From assembly GCA_964023275.1 (NCBI GenBank), contig OZ029929.1, positions 4,919,381 to 4,983,380 of the forward strand: 64,000 nt of DNA. Direction: 5' to 3'. This document shows, one piece after another, positions 57,053 to 64,000 of the stretch. The notes beneath the pieces were generated by a model. It searched no databases. It saw nothing but the letters and a program-made list of their open reading frames with translations, and was not told the origin of the DNA. The position numbers and the translations under genes are program-made. Position 1 is the first letter of the stretch, and each line of letters begins with the position of its first letter. The stretch comes from Norana najaformis. Its lineage: Eukaryota > Annelida > Clitellata > Crassiclitellata > Hormogastridae.

Positions 57053-57519
57053 GGAGGGGAACAAATTAACTGAAAAACAACAGCTGCGGCTTTTATGTAT
57101 CCGTCAGATGGCACCAGTCTCATTCAGCCCATATCAGTTCTCCTCTAGACTCATGTTTTTAGACCAACCTTTAGACCCTCCCACTTGTGGCTTCTGGATC
57201 GGACTAAATGGGCAGCCATAAAATACATAATATAATTATGTCATATCTTTGTACCGTACATGCATGTCTATAAAATATGTGTGCAGCATATGCACTATCC
57301 TATATGCTACGGTATAAACAAATTCCTGAGTGAATAGAGAACAAAGTTCTGTCACTTACCTACTACACACTTGAATCTTACCCACCATCCGATCTTCCTC
57401 AGTTATGTACTATATAAACATGCGGTTCAACCTGCTCCTCTTCTGCTGTAACACTTTCCCCTTCCATCACCTCATCCTTAAACTGCCACCAGAATTACGA
57501 CAGTTATCTGATCAATCCT

Positions 57520-57835
57520 GGGAACTGACCGACACTACCCCTTGCAATCTTTTGGCAGGTTTTTCACTCGGAACTGAAAATGCTCCTCTTCCACAAATCA
57601 TACCCTGATTCCTCCTCTTTCCCTTATTTATCTTACCTCTCCAGTTTGAAGCACCATTTACCATAGCTGTCTGACTGTCTGCCTGCCTGATCCTTGGATC
57701 TTGACCTGGAACTGAAGCTGACCCTACCTGCCTATCGATTTTGTTTTGATTGAGTGGCTGTGAATAAGCTGGTTTCCATGACATAGTTTTCCTTGGGTGC
57801 TGTGGAAATCTCGAGTTCACGATTACAATTAATAT
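57520..57835 (+). mobile_element. 3' end of a LINE family with (GATTAC)n tail
   Basis: The upstream part translates, with shifts, as a CR1-type C-terminus (HSELKMLLFHKSYPDSS). A 3' UTR follows: GGATCTTGACCTGGAACTGA, ATCGATTTTGTTTTGATTGA, GTGAATAAGCTGGTTTCC and a CGATTACAAT end. This copy and 46930-47215 tie the short repeats to a LINE. Confidence 0.75.
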
Positions 57836-59182
57836 ATACATATGTATATATATGTATGTATGTGTATACATATATTTATGTATCTTTTCTGCTTTGTGTC
57901 TTGTCCCTTATTTTTCTGTTGCTGATTGAAACCCTGTTGTCCGCTGTCCAGTTCAGCAGCACATTTACATGCATGCACATTTGAAATTATGGTCTTGGAA
58001 TTGCCGACAATAACGTGACTTAGGATTGTGTAGGCTTTTGAATGGCATGTCTTGAATATCTCTAGCCTAAAAATGTAACTGCGGATATGCTAGTCAATTG
58101 TTTAAATGTCTTTATGTGCTGGAAGACCACAAAATAAGAACCAGCACAGGCCAACTACATAAAATGTAATTGTGCAGCAAAGTTACCCAACAAATGCATT
58201 GAATGAATCGAAAACTGAATGGGTTGAGGATATGTAGTTGCTATGGAAAAATGTGTACACACACATACAAACACACACACACCCACACACAAGCACACAC
58301 CCAAGCGCACAAACACACTCAAACACGCACACACGCAGACGCACACAAAAACAAACACCCAAACACATACAAACGCATGCACAAACACAAAAACATACAT
58401 ACAAACACCCAACGTAGACGTAATTGATGGCTGTGGCACTGTTATTTCGATGCCACTGTTTTTGTTGTGCAACACTGTTGTGGTGCAGAAATTAATCAAG
58501 CTTTGTTAGTATTATCCCACTGGTGTCATTTACCAGGATGATGTCGGAAACCTATGTTTCCATAAAGCGCCCACTAAGTTCACAGGAATTGCGCTTAGTT
58601 GTGATTGCAAGATTTTCCAAAAGGAGCTGTGTTAATGTCTACATTCATAAATGTATACTCTTACAACCTGTATCTGGCAGTAGCAGACACTAATGTGGCA
58701 CAAGTACTAATAAGTCTACTTTGGCTATAAAGTGCGCCTGTTGTGACTTTCATTTGTGTAGGTTTTATGTTCTGTATTTTAAGTTAAGTGTCTAAACATG
58801 TATATATATATATATATATATTTGTGTATGATATATGTGTATATATCATACATATATATGCATGATATGTGTATCATACTCATATATATGTATCAGTTAG
58901 GTACTAAATATATAAACATATATAGCACCTTGTGTTTTGCATGTTGTTCAGCTTGTTTATCTTTTTTTACCAGCCTCATGATACTTTACCTTTTTATGCA
59001 TCTGGAAAAATTTTTTATTTATGTAGTGCCTTTTTACTTGGCTTATACATTACACTACTGAAGCTGATACCCATTGTATGTATCTGAGCATTTATGTATG
59101 TTTACAGAGCATCTTTTTTACCTTTCCTTACTGATGAGGTTGTTTGTTATTGTTGGAAGGCATCTGTCTTCGTTGTGCTGAA

Positions 59183-59295
59183 ATGACCCTCGGGGAGATT
59201 GACCTCAGTCACCTGACTGACGAGGAGAAAAACAAGGTCCTTGAGGTCCTACAGCGTGACAAACAACTGCGAGAGGCAGAACAGAAACGAGTCAG
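59183..59295 (+). CDS. SYTL first coding exon: Rab-binding helix
   Basis: ATG 59183-59185 is chosen because family members begin a few residues before the (I/L)DLSxLT motif. The frame stays open upstream to a possible acceptor near 59159, so a slightly longer N-terminus cannot be excluded. The donor is CAG|GTGAAT, phase 2. The encoded helix includes LQRDKQLREAEQKRV. Confidence 0.88.
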
Positions 59296-61528
59296 GTGAA
59301 TGTCTTAGTGCTGCCATCTGGTTGGATGAGCCTTTCTATTTTGGAAATAGTAGTCTGTTTTCATCTCATCTGACCCACGAATTCAATTCCATAGCATCGA
59401 CTGTAATTGTAATTGTAAATTTGTAAAGCACTGCTTCAAGGTAGCCTTATCAGAGGCGCTCCCAGCCCTTCCGAGAACTGGGGAATAATACGGCCTTCAG
59501 GCTTTTACGAAAGAGGGAGGTGAGAGGGAGAGAAGCTCCCGTCGAAGGTCAGCAGGTAAGTTATTCCAAGAAGCAGGGCCAGCAAAAGACTGTGAATGGA
59601 AAACAAGAAACGCTTAAATTATTGTTAACAAATATTAAAAAATTTCCACAAAACCAATACTGGTTTAATAGTGACTATAATAACAATGTAATTTAAAAGT
59701 ATAGATTGGACCAATTAAAATATAATGTCACAATGACGTCATTTGTTAAGAAATGCCTTTGCAAAATGGCAATCAAATGGATAATTAATCAATGCTAATG
59801 GTGTGCACCTTATGTTTTGCAGTGTTGAAGCTGAAAGAAGGCATTATGGAAATGAAAAAATATATATTTTATAGTTAAAATATAGTTAAATTAAATCTAT
59901 AATGATTGAACTAAATTTCTTCTAGTTTGGCTTAAACTTCAATAATCTATAAGTTATTGAATTAATTCTAGTGGTTCATTTTATTCTGTTCACAGTTTCT
60001 AAGAAGAATTAATTTCTGAGGGATCATATGTAGTTTGGGTAAAAAATGATGAAAGAATAATCGCACAAAATATATACCAGCAGCATAAGAAAAACCAATT
60101 GAAAAAGAATAATTAAAAAATTATACCAGTTGACCGTTTTTTAAAGGTGCTATATAAATGCCGATTGACATTATATTACTGTTTGTAATATATCAGGAAT
60201 CTCAAGGACGAAGTGAAAAGTCTTCGTCTGAAAGGTACAATCCGTGAGGGACACAGCGCCACGCGGACGTGTGCACGATGTCGCGAGTCATTTGGATTTT
60301 TCTTTAACACAGGCAGCACATGTGCCAAGTGCCAGCACCGAGTCTGCAAGAAGTGCCAAGAGTCAGTAGCACCTGGGAAATGGATCTGCATCTTCTGCTT
60401 CAGACAGATGTAACTGTGATTTATTTATTCATCTGTTCATTTACTTATGATTTGTTTTATTTATGCTTTAAATAGTTGTTTTAATTAATTTTCTGGTTAT
60501 TTGACTCTTGGATCTTGACCTGGAACCGAATCCATCTTTCCTATCAATTTTGTGTTGACTGAGCGCCTATGAATAAGCTGATTCCCGTGACGTAGCTTTT
60601 GTTGGATGCTGTAGAAATCTCAAGTTTACGATTACGATTTTATGATTACGGCTGCTTTTGCTCATTCATTATGCAGTGCTTTGTGAGAGAAGCCACTAGG
60701 TTAGGTAATTAACTAACTAACTTTAATTTTTTATTGCTAAACAATTGTTTGTTGATCCTTTTGATTATACCCCGATATTACTAAGTCATTATAATTTATT
60801 TATTTACTTAAATAATTATTAACTGAAAAGGTTTTCCAGTTAGAAATGATCCCTCAGGATTTTTAAATTAAAATAGAAACACAAGGGAAATGTTTGGAAA
60901 ATCTGGCCGCATCCTCGGGGAGTGTCTGGGAGGGTCCCTTTAAATGTGACAGCACTGTTGTGTTGAAGGCACTGATTGAAACGCATTGGAAAAGGAAATT
61001 GGTCTCATGAGGTTCACCAGTTGGCTTGGTTTCCAAATATTAGATAAACTATTTGCATTTCAGCCAAGTAGCCATCAGTTGATGCATTAGACACTTGGGC
61101 AACAGAAGTTTCTAATTAAAAATAATGGACTACCCCTGAGCTCTCGAGTTTCGGAGATCAGTTGTTGGCTGGACTATAATTACATCAATTGAATGATTAC
61201 CTTCCTTTTTTAAATATTTGAAGCAAGCTTTGATTAATGCCTTGTGCATTACAATAAGGGTGCTATGGAAGTTATTAGATTAGATTAGATTAGAGTAGGT
61301 CATTGTTGTTTTTGCAGTGTCTTTCCTGTTTGTTATTTTCGTATTTACTTCTTATGGGTTGTTAATTTATTGCTTATTAGGTATGGTTTATTTTTAGGGA
61401 GTTTGAGGCCAAAAGTGGTAACTGGTTTTTTTCCAAGTTTCCTCGATCGATGAGGGATCGAGTGACAAATGAGATCATCTCTGGTGGAAAACTCGTCCAA
61501 GATGCAATATCCGGTGGAAACTTTGTTG
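59183..61528 (+). CDS. Synaptotagmin-like protein (SYTL/Slp, bitesize type), N-terminal part
   Basis: Exons 59183-59295, 60197-60409 and 61398-61528 join in phases 2 and 2, giving 152 residues before the model continues beyond what I can follow. Slp proteins bind Rab27-type GTPases through an N-terminal Slp homology domain and tether secretory vesicles by C-terminal C2 domains. Visible here are an acidic-to-basic helix starting EIDLSHLTDEEKNKVLEVL, a zinc finger with eight cysteines (C63, C66, C80, C83, C88, C91, C102, C105), and SGNWFF (115-120), equivalent to the SGAWFF motif of Slp domain 2. No C2 exon is visible to 64000. Rabphilin, Noc2 and RIM share the fold, but the short N-terminus and SGNWFF favour Slp. 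Confidence 0.88.
59400..59585 (-). repeat. LINE 3' UTR-like repeat in the first SYTL intron
   Basis: TGTAATTGTAATTGTAAATT, AAAGCACTGCTTCAAGG and GGCCTTCAGGCTTTTACGAA match the 16005-16200 family. The minus strand of its right part resembles the SFAGPASWNNLP C-terminus of CR1-like proteins. Confidence 0.55.
60197..60409 (+). CDS. SYTL exon: eight-cysteine zinc finger
   Basis: Acceptor TAATATATCAG; the exon ends in phase 2 at AT|GTAACT. It begins NLKDEVKSLRLKG, the end of the first helix, then TCARCRESFG, CAKCQHRVCKKC and WICIFC, a FYVE-related double zinc site. Reading past the donor meets a stop after one codon, which supports the splice. Confidence 0.92.
60505..60655 (+). repeat. (GATTAC)n LINE tail in a SYTL intron
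   Basis: GACTCTTGGATCTTGACCTG through CCTATGAATAAGCTGATTCC to TTTACGATTACGATTTTATG; lies between the second and third SYTL coding exons. Confidence 0.85.
61398..61528 (+). CDS. SYTL exon: second Slp homology segment
   Basis: Acceptor GGTTTATTTTTAG; donor G|GTCAGT, phase 1. The exon encodes MEFEAKSGNWFFSKFPRS and a following helix. The tryptophan and phenylalanines are the residues that in Slp2a and Slp4 pack into a Rab27 pocket. The next exon must start with the last two bases of a codon; I could not place it before 64000. Confidence 0.85.
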
Positions 61529-61754
61529 GTCAGTAGCTTTTCTTATACCTGTTTTAGTGCCTGCAGTGAATTATTAATTAACAATTTTTATTGCTATTAT
61601 TGTAAGTATTATTGTATTCATTATGTTATGTTTGATCATAGGTAGAAATGACTCTTAAATGATAAAATTTAGGTTAGGTAGGGTTAGAAAAATTTAAGAA
61701 AATTCATATCTAATTCTCCAGGTTGTCTGAAAAGCTGGCTATAAATGTAGTGGC

Positions 61755-61995
61755 TTAATAATAATAATAACAATAGCAGTAGTAGTAGTAGTAATAATAA
61801 TAATAATATTGTTATTATTATAATTATTATGAATTTTATTATTATTAATTATAGAATAGAAAAATAATAAAAATAATAATAATAATAATAATAGTAATAA
61901 CGTAGTAGTAGTAGTAATAATATTATTATTATTAATATAAGTATTATTAATTTTATTATTATTGTTAATAATAATCATCTTTTTGTTATTATTTT
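61755..61995. repeat. (ATA/ATT)n trinucleotide cluster in a SYTL intron
   Basis: AATAATAAT and TAGTAG runs switching to ATTATT, able to fold back. A shorter relative lies at 9800-9955. Confidence 0.9.
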
Positions 61996-62091
61996 ATTAT
62001 TACTACTGCATTATTGTTACTTTAGTAATGTCATTTTTTATGTCATAATTTTACCATGTCAAATGTCGGTAGGGACAAGAGTTCATATATA

Positions 62092-62468
62092 CAGTGTGGA
62101 CGCGTTTTTGCACTACCGTTATAACCTTGATTCTGCATAACGTGAAGGGGAGTGATGTCCCCAAAGCTGTTAACACGCAACGTGTTCGTTAACACATTGT
62201 ACAAAGGCCTGCTAAATATCTAAACAGAGGAAGTAGGTTTAATTAAATCACATGAACTTTCTGAACACTCTGAGGTATATTTCAGGTTATTTTAGCTTTG
62301 TCTCCGTTCATGTGGCCAGTTGCTGGCCACTAGTTGTCAACAGTGGCACCAGGTGGGTCAGCTAGGGCCAAACAAACATGGCTGTCTGGACCGTTTTACA
62401 CATGGCCTGGTTTAAATGTTGTTTCGATGGTTTGTGCCCGATGATTGCGTGTTAACGGGTCCACACTG
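62092..62468. mobile_element. MITE-like element with TA duplication and short inverted ends
   Basis: The ends are CAGTGTGGACGCGTT (left) and, inverted, CAGTGTGGACCCGTT (right), with TA on both outer sides (62090-62091 and 62469-62470). The 377-bp interior has no reading frame. The layout fits a non-autonomous Tc1/mariner derivative, of a different family from the intact element at 20252. Confidence 0.7.
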
Positions 62469-62552
62469 TATGTGTTATTGGTTGCAAACGATTTTGTTTG
62501 ATCATGGCTTTGGAGCACCTATTGTTATTGCTTGTAATTTGTTTTAATATTT

Positions 62553-62622
62553 AATCAGTTAGTTGTGGGTAAGTACTGCTGCAGTTGAATCAGTTAGTTG
62601 TGGGTAAGTACTGCTGCAGTTG
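62553..62622 (+). repeat. Perfect 35-bp tandem duplication in a SYTL intron
   Basis: Two identical copies beginning AATCAGTTAGTTGTGGGTAA. Each contains a donor-like GGGTAAGTA. Perfect identity indicates a recent event. Confidence 0.92.
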
Positions 62623-64000
62623 AATGTCTGTTCTGTAATTTTATATAGACATTGTAATTGTAATCACAACATTTTATACAACATTGTCATTAGCAAGCTA
62701 CTTCAAGGATGCTTTACCTTGTCAAATGTCGATAGGGACAAGAGTTCAACATTATGCATGGTCAGTCGATCATTCAGACAGTCTGTCAGACAGAATCACT
62801 TAGTGGCATACAGAATATTTCGTTGACAGCTGAGTTTAGGATACTGTTGCCACTTTAGTGATTGTAAAAAGCTGTCAAATTCAGAAGCACATGGAATTAC
62901 ACAGAAACTCATTGAAATGCTACCTTTGGAGCCTGAATCAAGAACCAGCTTATGATGATGTCATGTTATAACTAGTTTATTTTCTATAGGAGAGTTAATT
63001 TTGCCATTTGCTCGACTGTGTTTTATCAGGATTTATGTTATAATGAAGCATGTCATAATGAGTCTCCAGCGTGTTTTGAGACACTTCGTAAAACAATTTA
63101 AGTTCTTTCTTGATATGCTGTCGCAATTTGCCGAGTAAAAATTCATATTGTTTTTCGCAGTACAACCAGTGACATCCTAGCATCCAGTGGGTAAAATTTA
63201 ATTTTCCCCATTTGCACACTTGTGTTCCGCATTTTTACCACTTACGTGAATGTCGTGTTGTCATTTGTTGCAGTTAAACCGCTTGTGTGAATGTGTGCTG
63301 ATGTGTTTTGCAAGTAAAACTGCTTCTTATGTGAATTTTTCATCGATGTTTATTGCAGTTGAAGCGCTTCTGAGTTGATGTGTACTGGAATTTGATCAGA
63401 TATGCTTTGTAGGCTAATGTTTGTTTCAATTCTTGCTGCATATGTCTAGGTTGTTTTCATTTTCCTGCATATATGAATGTTCAGTTGCAGTGTATACCAC
63501 TTTGAGTGAAATGTGTTGTGCTTCCTTGTATTTCAGTTTTAGTCAGTCGTGCACATGTTGCGTTGTTGATTTATAGTTTCCCACAACATTGTGTTGAGAG
63601 TGAACGTGTTTGTTTGATGATGGTAACCTAAAAATGCTTTTTTCTCTAAACTTGAAATGTTTTCTAGACAGAATTCTGGTGGAACTATTAATAACAACAG
63701 CTCTTCCAGATGTTCTTTGCAATTTGTACTTTCTTGAGGGATATATCTTCCCTTGGGTACAAAATAATAATTTAATTGGTACATGTAATTATAGGTAATA
63801 ATGTTAATAATAATAACAATAATTATAATAACTATAAAAGCAAAAATAAGTAAAACTGATGATGGACTGTCATCTCAGAAGAATGGCTTCAAACTCTGTT
63901 TTGCTTTCCTACATCATTGGATTTTAATGACATTAAAATCCAGCACCATGGCACCACAAAAATAGTAATGATAATAGTATTAGCAATGATTTTATTAATA
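62623..64000. other. SYTL intron, no exon recognised
   Basis: AT-rich unique sequence. Repeated variants of GTGAATGTGTGCTGATGTGT near 63240-63500 suggest a degenerate long-unit repeat. The phrase TGTCAAATGTCGRTAGGGACAA occurs at about 62057 and 62719. Confidence 0.4.

Larger units (their letters stand above)
56583..59182. other. Upstream flank of the SYTL gene, no other gene
   Basis: TA tracts, a 23-bp tandem repeat, one LINE tail, (CA)n-like sequence (58250-58410) and unique AT-rich DNA. The SYTL promoter and any 5' non-coding exon must lie here or further upstream but are not recognisable. Confidence 0.4.

Overview
This is a repeat-rich animal nuclear window: spliced genes with long introns, many microsatellites, tRNA-derived SINEs and several non-LTR retrotransposon families. 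The lin-28 exons carry protostome-like features: a VIQM segment in the cold-shock domain and an FANH first zinc knuckle. I infer a protostome invertebrate, possibly a lophotrochozoan, but nothing here fixes the species. All gene models come from reading splice sites, phases and domain alignments by eye.

Three host genes are supported. (1) lin-28, plus strand, about 10.8-23.4 kb. Two exons encode the cold-shock domain and one encodes the two CCHC knuckles and C-terminus; the first coding exon was not found. Its introns hold an apparently intact Tc1 transposon, a CR1-like LINE fragment and a decayed uncharacterised gene copy. The 3' UTR has a perfect 8-mer let-7 seed match. (2) A synaptotagmin-12 orthologue, minus strand, 40102 to 29773. 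All eight coding exons join in phase into a 503-residue protein with a membrane anchor, C2A and C2B, most C2 calcium ligands missing, and the WHSL C-terminal motif. Two RFX X-box-like palindromes lie just upstream of its start codon. (3) A synaptotagmin-like protein (SYTL/Slp, bitesize type), plus strand, from 59183. Its Rab-binding helix, eight-cysteine zinc finger and SGNWFF motif are present; the rest lies beyond the window.

Between and inside the genes: 0-10 kb is simple repeats, a truncated LINE with a (TTAC)n tail, SINE copies and GC-richer islands. 24-29 kb holds a SINE, unassigned sequence, and an RTE-type reverse transcriptase bracketed by 32-bp direct repeats and nested in an older LINE. 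The last Syt12 intron carries a rearranged antisense CR1-like element. 40-53 kb is mostly microsatellite plus copies of three short interspersed families. 53453-56582 is a 3.1-kb element with inverted repeats of about 810 bp, a homeodomain-like site array beside a TATA box, and a short Cys/His-rich reading frame cut off at the right repeat. 62.1-62.5 kb holds a small TA-flanked MITE-like element.

Two of the host genes act in vesicle traffic (Syt12, SYTL) and the third in RNA regulation (lin-28). They are not an operon; lin-28 and Syt12 converge, and Syt12 and SYTL diverge. The least familiar object is the long-inverted-repeat element at 53.5-56.6 kb.
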